A stretch of DNA of 64,000 nt from NCBI RefSeq assembly GCF_965227365.1, contig NZ_OZ245754.1:248001-312000 (forward strand). Reading direction: 5' to 3'. Both the position numbers and the translations under genes were made by a program. Positions 44,540 through 53,352 of this stretch are shown here, one piece after another. Positions within the stretch are counted from its first letter, which is position 1. Every line of letters begins with the position of its first letter. A model generated the notes under the pieces. The model saw only the letters and a program-made list of their open reading frames with translations, made no database searches and had not been told where the DNA came from. Origin of the DNA: Hwanghaeella sp965227365 (GTDB lineage: Bacteria; Pseudomonadota; Alphaproteobacteria; UBA8366; Aestuariispiraceae).

Positions 44540-45431
44540 CCTCAAATCGGCTGTTCACGGTTGGCAGCCTGTCGGCCGCCACCACTCGTCCTTCAGTGAT
44601 CATTTTCAGTAAGTGGGCCAACACTGAGCGGGCGGCGGCAGGGTATAGCGCGGCCGGCACATTGGCGTACATATGGGGAACCATTCGATCGATTGTGGTC
44701 AGGCCTTCCCTTAGACATGCCAATATCTGTCGTTCGCGGTCCATGCGGTGTTCGTATAACCGGTCAACGAAACCATGGGCCTCTGTAATTGCCGGGCCAT
44801 GCGTCGGCCAATAAACACGTTCCGGCCTGGCCCGCAGTTTCTTAAGCGAGGCCATGTAATCGGCCATATTCCCATCCGGCGGTGAGACCACCGTCGTCGA
44901 CCAACCCATGACATGATCGCCGCTCAACAGGGCGTTCCGTTCTTCAAAGGCGTAACATAGGTGGTTGGAGGTATGCCCCGGCGTATGCACGGCATGCAGG
45001 GTCCAATCCTTGCCGGAAACCGTAGCCTGGTCGACCAGCCGGAAATCTGGGTCGAACACGTAATCGGCGCCTTCCTCTACGCTCTCCCTGTCGGCGGAAT
45101 CGCCGCCATGCGGCCCGAACCCGTAGGTCGGCGCCCCGGTCATCTGCTTCAGATCGGCTGCGGCCGGGGAATGGTCCAAATGCGTATGGGTAATCAGAAT
45201 CGCGGAGACGGTTTCACCCTTCAGCGCGTCGAGCAACGCCCGTACGGTGTCAGGTGATTTCGGGCCGGGGTCGATAACGGCGACTTCGCCGGTACCGACC
45301 ACATAGATTCCCGTACCATGAAAGGTGAAGCGGCTGGGGTTCTCGACGATGAGCCGGCGGAGTCCCGGGGCGACCTCGGCCAGATGACCGTATTGGAAGG
45401 ACATGTCCCGAACGAAAGGGAGGTCTGCCAT
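44526..45431 (-). CDS. Metallo-beta-lactamase fold hydrolase
   Basis: The 301-residue protein has the metal motif THTHLDHSPAA (HxHxDH), the third ligand region HTPGHTSNHLCYAF and LLSGDHVMGW. A C-terminal helical domain resembles the LACTB2/beta-lactamase-like hydrolases. Members act as thioesterases, lactonases or nucleases. It is monocistronic, convergent with the lipoprotein gene (14-base overlap) and followed upstream by the terminator of an XRE gene. Confidence 0.88.
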   Translation of the reverse strand: MADLPFVRDMSFQYGHLAEVAPGLRRLIVENPSRFTFHGTGIYVVGTGEVAVIDPGPKSPDTVRALLDALKGETVSAILITHTHLDHSPAAADLKQMTGAPTYGFGPHGGDSADRESVEEGADYVFDPDFRLVDQATVSGKDWTLHAVHTPGHTSNHLCYAFEERNALLSGDHVMGWSTTVVSPPDGNMADYMASLKKLRARPERVYWPTHGPAITEAHGFVDRLYEHRMDRERQILACLREGLTTIDRMVPHMYANVPAALYPAAARSVLAHLLKMITEGRVVAADRLPTVNSRFEAIPS

Positions 45432-45507
45432 CGGATCTTAGCCCCAACTGCGGATTGATGGATAGAACCTGGGATCAGGCCGTTACCAATCTGGCACAGT
45501 GGGATTT

Positions 45508-45549
45508 GCAAGAAAAGAAAATCCCCCCGCACTGCCTTGCACGGGGGGA
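45508..45549 (-). terminator. Rho-independent terminator of the XRE regulator gene
   Basis: On the minus strand, TCCCCCCG and CGGGGGGA form an 8-bp stem around a 12-base loop and are followed by ATTTTCTTTTCTTG. It starts 21 bases after the XRE stop and is the clearest terminator in the window. Confidence 0.85.
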
Positions 45550-45569
45550 TCGATCGGACAGGACAATGC

Positions 45570-46058
45570 CTATTTGTCGGCGTCGACCTTGGCCTGCGCC
45601 TTCACGAGATCGAAGACACGCTTGCGAACCATCGGGTCCTTGATCTTGTAATAGGCTCGGGCGAGTTCCAAAGTCTCGCGCTTGGCCATGGGATCGGGCT
45701 CAAAATCCACTTCCGGAACCGGTTCCTCGGAAAGCCCGGCGCGAAGGCGCGGACTGTTGCCGGCGACGTCGGTCGGCATGTCTTCGAAAAAGAACGTGAT
45801 CGGCACGTCCAGAACATTCGACAGATCCCAAAGACGGGAGGCGCCCACGCGGTTCGTGCCACGTTCGTACTTCTGAACCTGCTGAAAAGTCAGGCCGAGC
45901 GCTTCGCCAAGCTTTTGTTGGCTCATCCCCAACATGATGCGGCGCATGCGCATTCTGGACCCAACGTGAATATCGATCGGGTTCGGCACACCCGGGCGGC
46001 CAGCGGGAATCGGCCCGTCCGGCGCGTCATAAACAACAGGTTTGCTTCTTCTAGGCAT
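45570..46058 (-). CDS. XRE family transcriptional regulator
   Basis: This is a 162-residue protein with a helix-turn-helix at about residues 30-85 (GMSQQKLGEALGLTFQQVQKYERG) and a C-terminal tail ending KAQAKVDADK. This form is widespread in Alphaproteobacteria as a chromosomal housekeeping regulator. It is monocistronic with its own terminator. The 319-base upstream region is AT-rich and divergent to the gene at 46378. Confidence 0.88.
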   Translation of the reverse strand: MPRRSKPVVYDAPDGPIPAGRPGVPNPIDIHVGSRMRMRRIMLGMSQQKLGEALGLTFQQVQKYERGTNRVGASRLWDLSNVLDVPITFFFEDMPTDVAGNSPRLRAGLSEEPVPEVDFEPDPMAKRETLELARAYYKIKDPMVRKRVFDLVKAQAKVDADK

Positions 46059-46377
46059 TGATCAAGAACTCCATTGGGAGGCAGGTAGATTAACTACGGT
46101 GTCACACAAAAATGATACAAACGACACTTTGGGGCACACGAAAATCAAAATGCCGGCACACATGCCATTGTCATGGTTCATGACGCTTATATCAAGAGTC
46201 GTTGGTTTGGAACAGGAACAAAAAATGCGGTCGGCAAGATAAAAAAATAGGCCGTTACAGTGATTTATCCATTTATGTGGTGGCAGGATACCTTATATCT
46301 CACACAATAGTTCAATTTTCGAGTGTGTGCGCGGTGCTCCGTTCTGGTGCGACAAATCGTCAATTACTGATAAATTT
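46059..46377. promoter_or_regulatory. AT-rich divergent intergenic region
   Basis: This is the longest stretch before 63 kb without a credible gene. Runs such as ATAAAAAAATAGG and AAATGATACAAACGAC make it clearly richer in A and T than its surroundings. It must hold the promoters of the XRE gene (minus) and of the CxxC protein gene (plus). I see no clear repeat or RNA gene. The plus-strand gene has no visible Shine-Dalgarno sequence. Confidence 0.5.
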
Positions 46378-47037
46378 ATGAAAAATCCAAGGCAAAACCG
46401 GGTAACCCCTAAAGGTGAACTTGTCGCCGACCCGTCCTACGGTACGTTCATGGGCAACCGGGGAATACTTCATGACGCCCATGGCGATGTCGGGCACCGC
46501 CGATGGCGTCACAAGAACTGGATCATTTGCAAAACTGAATTCAACGGAAGAATGCGGGCCATCATGTCTCCGGGCCGCTATACGGAACTGTTTTTCCTCG
46601 ATGAAGTGACTGCCCTTGCTGCGGGCCACAGGCCCTGCGCGGAATGCCGCCGTGACGATTATAGAGCCTATCGAGCCGCGCTGGATTGTACTGCTCGAAT
46701 TCCAGTTTCCGCATCTGCCGCGGTTCTGGATGTTGAATTACACAGAGAACGGGCTCTTCCACGGCGTTTTCGCCAGCGGATATGGCACGCAGAACTGGCC
46801 GATCTCCCCGATGGTACGATGATCGAGGTTGATGGTCGCTGCTTGCTTATTGCCGGCGCCGTTCTGCTGGACTGGTCTTTCCAGGGATATCAGAATGCTT
46901 CCGATAAAGTGGATCTATTGGGGCATTCAGTTACCGTGCTGACGCCCAAGATCAGCGTGGCCGCTCTCATCGGTGGGTACCGCCCCGTTATACACGACAC
47001 CGCGTCTGTGATTATCGCGCGGTTGTCGCGGAAATAA
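46378..47037 (+). CDS. Uncharacterised protein with CxxC motif
   Basis: The 219-residue protein has no recognised enzymatic domain. The middle has FFLDEVTALAAGHRPCAECR, in which PCAEC is a CxxC pair preceded by histidine and could bind zinc. The N-terminal RVTPKGELVADPSYGTFMGN looks conserved-type and supports ATG 46378; a GTG at 46327 in frame is the alternative. It stands alone between an AT-rich region and mscS. Confidence 0.65.
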   Translation: MKNPRQNRVTPKGELVADPSYGTFMGNRGILHDAHGDVGHRRWRHKNWIICKTEFNGRMRAIMSPGRYTELFFLDEVTALAAGHRPCAECRRDDYRAYRAALDCTARIPVSASAAVLDVELHRERALPRRFRQRIWHAELADLPDGTMIEVDGRCLLIAGAVLLDWSFQGYQNASDKVDLLGHSVTVLTPKISVAALIGGYRPVIHDTASVIIARLSRK

Positions 47038-47153
47038 TAATCGTTCTCAAAGGTTGCTGGGCATCAATATTAGCAGTATTGAGCGTGCGGGGTGCGATCA
47101 CGACGCGGCCATGGATGGCGCGGAAACTGGGACGAAGTGGAGAGGTAAAGGTC

Positions 47154-47993
47154 ATGGACCAGGAACAGATTACGGAAACAATTAACCACGTCGCTGAACT
47201 CGTGACAGCCTACGGACTGCAGGTGGTCGGTGCCGTTGTTATTTTGATTGTTGGTTGGGTCGCTGCGGGTTGGGCGAGCAGCGCGGCAAACAAGGGCCTC
47301 GGCAAGATCCGCGGCATGGACGAAACACTTCAGCACTTCCTTTCGACGCTTGTCCGTTATCTTGTTATCGCAGTAACCGTCGTCATGGTCCTGGAACGCT
47401 TTGGTGTCCAGACAGCAAGCTTGATCGCCGTGCTCGGTGCCGCCGGCCTTGCCATCGGTTTGGCCCTGCAGGGAACGCTCAGCAATCTCGCCGCCGGCGT
47501 CATGTTGCTGTTCTTCCGGCCCTTCAAGATCGGTGATTTCGTGGATGCCGCCGGCATTTCCGGAACAGTCAAGGTGATCAGCCTGTTCACCACCGAGATG
47601 GCGACCCCTGACAACGTCAAGATCATCGTCCCGAACAAGCAATTGTGGGACACGTCGATAAAGAACTTCAGCGCCAACCCCACCCGTCGCGTCGATTTCC
47701 TTCTGGGCGTCGGCTATGGCGACGACATCGACAAGGCGTTCAAGGTAATCAAGGATATCGTTGATGCCGACTCGCGCTGCCATAAGGAACCGGAGCCGCA
47801 GATCGTGGTTGGCAATCTCGGTGAAAGCTCCGTCGATATCATCGTCCGGGTCTGGTGCGATGCTGGCGACTATTGGGGCATCAAGTTCGACCTGACGAAA
47901 GCATTCAAACAGACCTTCGACAAGGAAGGGATCGAGATCCCTTTCCCGCAACGGGTCGTTCATATGGTTAGTGAAGGCGCCAACGACGCCTAA
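47154..47993 (+). CDS. mscS: Small-conductance mechanosensitive channel (MscS family)
   Basis: The 279-residue protein has three N-terminal membrane segments. The pore-lining third contains GLAIGLALQGTLSNLAAGVM, followed by RPFKIGDFV and a soluble beta/vestibule domain ending in EIPFPQRVVHM, as in MscS. It releases osmolytes on hypo-osmotic shock. GAGAGG precedes ATG 47154. It is followed by a good hairpin, so it is probably a single-gene unit. Confidence 0.92.
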   Translation: MDQEQITETINHVAELVTAYGLQVVGAVVILIVGWVAAGWASSAANKGLGKIRGMDETLQHFLSTLVRYLVIAVTVVMVLERFGVQTASLIAVLGAAGLAIGLALQGTLSNLAAGVMLLFFRPFKIGDFVDAAGISGTVKVISLFTTEMATPDNVKIIVPNKQLWDTSIKNFSANPTRRVDFLLGVGYGDDIDKAFKVIKDIVDADSRCHKEPEPQIVVGNLGESSVDIIVRVWCDAGDYWGIKFDLTKAFKQTFDKEGIEIPFPQRVVHMVSEGANDA

Positions 47994-48009
47994 ACGGCTA
48001 TCTCGCATC

Positions 48010-48035
48010 CGCCCCGGTCCAAATGGGCCGGGGCG
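48010..48035 (+). terminator. Hairpin after mscS
   Basis: Arms CGCCCCGGTCC and GGGCCGGGGCG form an 11-bp stem with one T-G wobble and loop AAAT, 17 bases after the stop. A weak CTTGTAT follows. Confidence 0.65.
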
Positions 48036-48118
48036 CTTGTATCTCCACAATGCGGGTCCCTAATTAACGGAAATGCATTCCTGGCCATCGCCCGGGAACG
48101 GAGTGGAGGTCGAACACA

Positions 48119-48829
48119 ATGGAAAGTCTGCAAATTCTGGCACTGGCTCTTGGTGCTGCCTGGGCCAGCGGCATCAACCTCTATGCTACGGCGACTTTGC
48201 TTGGCATTTTGAATATGGTCGGTGTCGTCACCCTGCCGGACGAAATGCAGATCTTGTCCAACCCGCTGGTCCTGGCTGCTGCCGCAACCTTGTTCTTCGT
48301 AGAATTTCTGGCAGACAAGATCCCTGCCGTGGACTCCCTTTGGGATGCAGTTCACACCTTCATTAGAATTCCAGCGGGCGCCTTGATGGCTGTCGGTGCC
48401 GTCGATGGGTTGGGCGGAGAGTTCCTGGGCCAGGACCTTGAAACGGTTGCGGCCCTGGTGATGGGCGGGACGTTGGCCGCGAGCAGTCACCTTACAAAGG
48501 CGACAAGCCGCGCTGTAATCAACACATCCCCGGAACCTTTCAGTAACTGGTTCGCTTCCTTTTTCGAGGACATTCTTGCAATCGGCGGGGTTTTGCTGGC
48601 CATCTTCAACCCGATCGTATTCCTGGCATTGCTAGCGCTGTTCATTCTTCTCGTGATCTGGCTCGTGCCGAAACTATGGCGCGTCTTGCGCTTCCTGCTT
48701 TCGAAGGTGGGCATCGGCTCACCGCCAGGGGAGGATATCGGGGCCGAAATCGCCCCAAACGGCCTTATTATACGCGGAAGGCCCACCATCGGGTCTAATG
48801 GCGGGCCTCCGGCAAAGCTGGATGACTGA
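48119..48829 (+). CDS. DUF4126 family membrane protein
   Basis: This 236-residue protein has about five hydrophobic segments, with AWASGINLYATATLLGIL near the N terminus and FVEFLADKIPAVDSLWDAVH, typical of DUF4126. The C-terminal tail is cytoplasmic and polar. Function unknown in the family. It follows the mscS hairpin by 83 bases and its stop is 14 bases from the convergent SDR stop. Confidence 0.85.
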   Translation: MESLQILALALGAAWASGINLYATATLLGILNMVGVVTLPDEMQILSNPLVLAAAATLFFVEFLADKIPAVDSLWDAVHTFIRIPAGALMAVGAVDGLGGEFLGQDLETVAALVMGGTLAASSHLTKATSRAVINTSPEPFSNWFASFFEDILAIGGVLLAIFNPIVFLALLALFILLVIWLVPKLWRVLRFLLSKVGIGSPPGEDIGAEIAPNGLIIRGRPTIGSNGGPPAKLDD

Positions 48830-48843
48830 GAAGGCGCAGGACT

Positions 48844-49599
48844 CTAATAGGTCGCGCGTCCTCCGCTGATATCGAATACGCCCGCCGTGGTGAAGGAATT
48901 CTCCGCGCTCGAAAGCCAGGCGGTCATGGCAGCGATTTCCTCGACAAGGACGAACCGCTCACGTGGAATTTTCGACAGCATGAAGTCGATATGCTGCTGG
49001 GTGATCTGGTCGAAGATCGCGGTCCGGGCCGCCGCCGGCGTGATGCAGTTGACGGCGATGTCATGCTTCGCCAGCTCCTTGCCCAACGATTTGGTGAAGC
49101 CGATGACCCCGGCCTTCGCGGCGCTGTAGCCGGATGCGTTCGGATTGCCTTCCTTGCCTGCAATCGAGGCGATGTTGACGATCCGTCCATAGTTTTGATC
49201 GACCATCATCGGGGCGACGGCTTTGCAGCAATAGAAGACGGCGTTCAGGTCCAGATTGATGACCTTGTTCCACTCGTCGACTGGATAATCCAAAACCGGC
49301 ACGGCCGGCCCGGCGATTCCCGCGTTACAGACAAGAATATCGATGCCGCCCATCGCGTCCTTGGTCTTCGCCGCTGTATCGTTTACCGCGTCTGCGTCGG
49401 TAACGTCGACAGCGAAGCCGAATGCCTTGCCGTTCTTGGAGAGTTGGCTGACGGATTTGTTCATCAAATCCTCATCCCTGTCCCATAATCCGACCGATGC
49501 ACCCGATTCAATAAAGCGCTCGGCGATTGCGTATCCGATGCCCTGGGCGCCGCCCGTTATGACCGCACGTTTTCCTTCAAGATCGATCTTGTTACCCAT
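48844..49599 (-). CDS. SDR family oxidoreductase
   Basis: This 251-residue classical SDR has ITGGAQGIGYAIAE, the NAG motif VCNAGIAG, serine in NIASIAG and the pair YSAAK 13 residues later. It resembles beta-ketoacyl reductase-like and sugar-acid dehydrogenases. It follows the molybdenum oxidoreductase gene by 46 bases on the same strand, so it is probably the distal gene of that operon. Substrate unknown. Confidence 0.88.
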   Translation of the reverse strand: MGNKIDLEGKRAVITGGAQGIGYAIAERFIESGASVGLWDRDEDLMNKSVSQLSKNGKAFGFAVDVTDADAVNDTAAKTKDAMGGIDILVCNAGIAGPAVPVLDYPVDEWNKVINLDLNAVFYCCKAVAPMMVDQNYGRIVNIASIAGKEGNPNASGYSAAKAGVIGFTKSLGKELAKHDIAVNCITPAAARTAIFDQITQQHIDFMLSKIPRERFVLVEEIAAMTAWLSSAENSFTTAGVFDISGGRATY

Positions 49600-49645
49600 T
49601 TCGCTCCCTCAATGGTTTTCCGTTGAACCCGGGCCTTGCACTCTG

Positions 49646-51751
49646 TCAGGCCGGGCGTATCCAAATCCTATTATCGTGGTATGCACAACCGCCCTGCGGT
49701 CCGGCAGGGTCGGAACCGGTCAGGAAGTTGATTCCCTTTCCGTCTTCGAATGCGTCGTTCGGCCAAATGCTTTCGACAATGACGACCCCGTGTTGCACCC
49801 CTTCGAACAGGTCCACGTGAATGCGAACCTCGCCCCTGTCGTTACCCAGAACGACCTTGTCTCCTTGGCCGACGCCCAGGCGGTTCGCGTCTTCGGGATG
49901 TACGAATACCTTCGGCTTGCCTTCCTTGCTCTTCGAGGTATCGGTCTCCGTAAAGGTGGAGTTCAGATAGTTTCGCGCCGGCGCTGTAACCAACCGGAAC
50001 GGCATAGCCTCGGTTGCTTCTTCGATCGTTTCCATATGGTCCGGGAAAGACGGCATGTTGGATATATCGCCGCCGGGTGCGAAGCGATTGGCCAGTGCAT
50101 GTGACCAATCCGGATGGAACCGGAACTTGCCGTCCGGCGTCTTGAAGCCGTCCACATAGTGGCTCTCATCGAAACTGGGCTGAACGTCGATCCACCGCTC
50201 CCGCTCCAAGGTGGTGAGGTCGGGCCAGCCGCTATTGACCAGGGTCCAATCGATGATTTCGCGCGGCGTCATTTCAAAGCCGCGATGCTTCGCACCGACC
50301 CGTTCCGCCAGACCGCAAATTACATCGTGGTTGCTGCGGCATTCACCGGGCGGATCGATCTGCTTCGGGCCGAAAAGAATGTGCTGGTGGCCGCCGCCTT
50401 GATAAATATCGTCGTGTTCCAGAAAGATGGTTGCCGGCAGGACGATATCGGCCATCCGGGCCGTTTCCGTCATGAAGTGCTCGTGCACGCAAACGAACAG
50501 ATCGTCCCGGGAGAATCCTTTGTGGACCTTGGTCGAGTCGGCGGAAACCATCATCGGGTTGGTGTTCTGGGTCAGGATGGCAGTCACGGGCGGTCCGCCG
50601 AACAGGGCCTCCTTCTCGCCGATGAGAATTTCGCCGATCCTCGACATGTCCAGCACCCGAACACTTGGGTCCATGGCATCGCTGCCCTCGATCAGGCTCT
50701 TGTTCCAGTGATAAATACCGCCGCTATTATGAAACGCGCCGCCCCCCTTCAAGGGCCAGGACCCGAGTACGGTGGCGATAGAACAGGCCGCGTGCATATT
50801 GACGGCGCCATTACGCTGACGCGAGAAGCCATAGCCCAACCGGAGGAATGACTTCTTGTTGTGGCCGAGAAGCTGGGCGAAGGCCTCAATCTGGTCGACC
50901 GACAATCCGGTGATTTTGCTCGCCCAGTCGGGACCGCGGGTGCGAAGATGCGCTTCCAGCCCCTTGGGGTCGTCCGCATGGCGGTTCAGGTAATCCCAAT
51001 CGGCATAACCGTCCCGGAAAAGGATATGCATGACGGCACAGGCCAGTGCCCCATCCGTGCCGGGGCGAAGAACGATGCCCATATCCGCTTGTTTGACCGT
51101 CGGCGTTTCATAAACGTCGACGACCACGATCTTGGCGCCCCGTTCACGCCGCGCTTTCATGGCATGTGTCATCACGTTGACCTGGGTGTGAACCGGGTTG
51201 GTGCCCCAGATGACAACGACGTCCGCTTCGGCCATTTCCCGTGGGTCCGGGCCGGCCAGGAAGCCCGTTCCGGCAACGATTCCCGGCCAAGCCAAGACGG
51301 TACAGATCGACCCGTACATGCCGGAATACTTTTTCGCATGCCGCAGCCTGTTGATGCCGTCCCGCATCAACAAACCCATCGTGCCGGCGAAATAGTACGG
51401 CCATACAGCTTCCGGTCCGTGTTGATTTTCTGCGGCAATGAAGGCTTCGGCGGTTCGGTCCAGCGCTTCATCCCACGAAATCGGCACGAATTGATCCGAT
51501 CCCTTTGGACCCACGCGGCGCATCGGCTGTGTCAGCCTGTCCGGGTGATGGATGCGTTCCGCATAGCGGGCGACCTTGGCGCAGATGACCCCGTCGGTGT
51601 AGCTGTTGTCCTTTGCCCCGTAGAGGCGACCGATCCGGTCCGAGGATAGAACTTCCACCTTCAAGGCGCAGGTGCTGGGGCAATCGTGCGGGCAGGCGCT
51701 GTAGCCGATCCGGGCCCCATCCGTAGTTCCTACCTGTCCGTCCATTTCCAA
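49646..51751 (-). CDS. Stand-alone molybdopterin (bis-MGD) oxidoreductase
   Basis: The 701-residue DMSO reductase-family enzyme begins with a 4Fe-4S site CPHDCPSTC plus VICAK. It continues with the molybdopterin domains (VVIWGTNPVHTQVN and others) and a C-terminal dinucleotide-binding domain with LNSTFTET. The serine/cysteine in MYGSICTVLAW is the candidate metal ligand. There is no signal peptide and no iron-sulfur or membrane partner nearby, so it acts in the cytoplasm with an unknown electron partner. It lies between an MFS transporter gene and an SDR. Confidence 0.87.
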   Translation of the reverse strand: MEMDGQVGTTDGARIGYSACPHDCPSTCALKVEVLSSDRIGRLYGAKDNSYTDGVICAKVARYAERIHHPDRLTQPMRRVGPKGSDQFVPISWDEALDRTAEAFIAAENQHGPEAVWPYYFAGTMGLLMRDGINRLRHAKKYSGMYGSICTVLAWPGIVAGTGFLAGPDPREMAEADVVVIWGTNPVHTQVNVMTHAMKARRERGAKIVVVDVYETPTVKQADMGIVLRPGTDGALACAVMHILFRDGYADWDYLNRHADDPKGLEAHLRTRGPDWASKITGLSVDQIEAFAQLLGHNKKSFLRLGYGFSRQRNGAVNMHAACSIATVLGSWPLKGGGAFHNSGGIYHWNKSLIEGSDAMDPSVRVLDMSRIGEILIGEKEALFGGPPVTAILTQNTNPMMVSADSTKVHKGFSRDDLFVCVHEHFMTETARMADIVLPATIFLEHDDIYQGGGHQHILFGPKQIDPPGECRSNHDVICGLAERVGAKHRGFEMTPREIIDWTLVNSGWPDLTTLERERWIDVQPSFDESHYVDGFKTPDGKFRFHPDWSHALANRFAPGGDISNMPSFPDHMETIEEATEAMPFRLVTAPARNYLNSTFTETDTSKSKEGKPKVFVHPEDANRLGVGQGDKVVLGNDRGEVRIHVDLFEGVQHGVVIVESIWPNDAFEDGKGINFLTGSDPAGPQGGCAYHDNRIWIRPA

Positions 51752-51809
51752 CCTCCTGCGCCCGGTAACCTCTTTCGTGCCGGGCAGTATTCCCTTTGGT
51801 TTTTCCGCC

Positions 51810-53336
51810 CTAACGACTTGCCTGCCTCATCCGAACAAGAAAGACGAAGGGGATCACCGACAGACACGCCAAGGCAAACAGATAGAACGCATTCACGTAG
51901 CCGACCATGATTGCCTGCCTGCCGACCTCACCGCTCATCGCGGCCAGTCCCTGTGTGGTGTCAAAGGCCCAACGTCCCGCCACGAACGGCATATCCAACC
52001 GCTCGTTGAACGGAGAAATATGCTCCACCATCTCCGCATAGTTCATTTTCCCTGTCCGGATCACAACGGCAAAACTGATGGAGATGAACACGCTGGAGCC
52101 GAAATTTCGCAGCAGATGGAAGATCGCCATGCCTTCGGGCAACAGTTTTGGATCCAAGGTCGAAAAGGTGATCAGTGTGACGGGAACCCAGATGAGGCCG
52201 ACGCCGAATCCTTGGAGGCAGCTTGTCCACGCCACGTCGAATGTGGTGACGTTGACGTCGAAATTCGCCATCGCGAAGCCGGCGATCCCTTGGATCAGGA
52301 AGCCTATGATCAAGATCGGTCTCGGATCGAGCTTGCTGAGATAGACCATCATCGAAAAAGCCAACATCGTGCCTAGGCCGCGCGCTCCCAACAGCCAGCC
52401 GATGATCGAGTCCGGGTAATCCTGAACGGTCTGAAGTAAAGGCGGCAGAAGGGTCATTGGTGTGAAATTCAGCATGCCGAATACGAAGACGATCAACAGG
52501 CCGAGCACGTAGTTACGATCCTTCAGGATCACCGGGTTCAGGAAGGAAGATCCCTCTTTCGCGGTTATCGTATGGGCAACGAAGAAATAAAGGGCGAGGC
52601 AGGACAGTCCGGCAACGGCGATGATTTCAGTCGAATTGAACCAGTCGTTGCGTTCCCCACGGTCGAGCATCAATTGTCCGGCGGCGACCGCGATGGACAG
52701 GCTCAGGAAGCCGGTCCAGTCCAGTTTTGTCGAGGGCCTTTCGCTTCGGGTTTTGATCAAGGCGATGACGCCGGTCATGGCGATAACGCCGAACGGGATG
52801 ATCATGAAAAACACCCAGCGCCAACTCAGCATTTCACTCAGATATCCGCCAAGCGTCGGGGCGATGACCGGACCCAGGACGACACCCGTTCCATAGACGG
52901 AGCTGGCAAAGCCATGGTCCTTCTTCGGATAGGTCTCCAGCAGGATGGCTTGGCTGAGAGGGACAAGCGGGGCGCCAAAGGCGCCCTGGGCGGCCCGGAA
53001 CAGGACCAAGGTTTCCAGGTTTGGTGCGGCGCCGCACAGGAAGGAAGCGATGGTAAATCCGCCCACGCCCCAGATCATCGTGTTCCGGCGACCGAAACGG
53101 CCGGTCAGCCAACCGGTCATGGGCGTGACGATGGCGGTGGCGACGATATTGAATGTCACCACCAACGCGATCTGATCGGTGGTCGCGCTCAAGGCGCCTT
53201 GCATTTGCGGTAGGGACACATTGGCGATGGTGACCGTCATCGCATAAAGCATGGTGACGAAGGTCAACGTCACGAGGACAAGGCCGCGTTTGGGCGCGGC
53301 GTCCTCCTGTGTCGTCGTTGTGTCCGCTGCCGCCAT
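51810..53336 (-). CDS. DHA2-type MFS transporter (EmrB-like)
   Basis: The 508-residue protein has about 14 hydrophobic segments and the family motif TGRFGRRNT between helices 2 and 3. MTVTIANVSLPQMQGAL in helix 1 matches the VDxTIVNVALP-type EmrB motif. It probably exports a small molecule with proton exchange. No EmrA partner is present. It starts 16 bases after the amidase stop and precedes the molybdenum enzyme gene by 58 bases. Confidence 0.9.
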   Translation of the reverse strand: MAAADTTTTQEDAAPKRGLVLVTLTFVTMLYAMTVTIANVSLPQMQGALSATTDQIALVVTFNIVATAIVTPMTGWLTGRFGRRNTMIWGVGGFTIASFLCGAAPNLETLVLFRAAQGAFGAPLVPLSQAILLETYPKKDHGFASSVYGTGVVLGPVIAPTLGGYLSEMLSWRWVFFMIIPFGVIAMTGVIALIKTRSERPSTKLDWTGFLSLSIAVAAGQLMLDRGERNDWFNSTEIIAVAGLSCLALYFFVAHTITAKEGSSFLNPVILKDRNYVLGLLIVFVFGMLNFTPMTLLPPLLQTVQDYPDSIIGWLLGARGLGTMLAFSMMVYLSKLDPRPILIIGFLIQGIAGFAMANFDVNVTTFDVAWTSCLQGFGVGLIWVPVTLITFSTLDPKLLPEGMAIFHLLRNFGSSVFISISFAVVIRTGKMNYAEMVEHISPFNERLDMPFVAGRWAFDTTQGLAAMSGEVGRQAIMVGYVNAFYLFALACLSVIPFVFLVRMRQASR

Positions 53337-53352
53337 GCGTGACCTCTTCGGC

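Noticed and set aside
46042..46242. Possible small gene of 66 codons upstream of the AT-rich region
   Set aside because: No ribosome site, no recognisable domain, and it overlaps the start and promoter of the XRE gene on the other strand.
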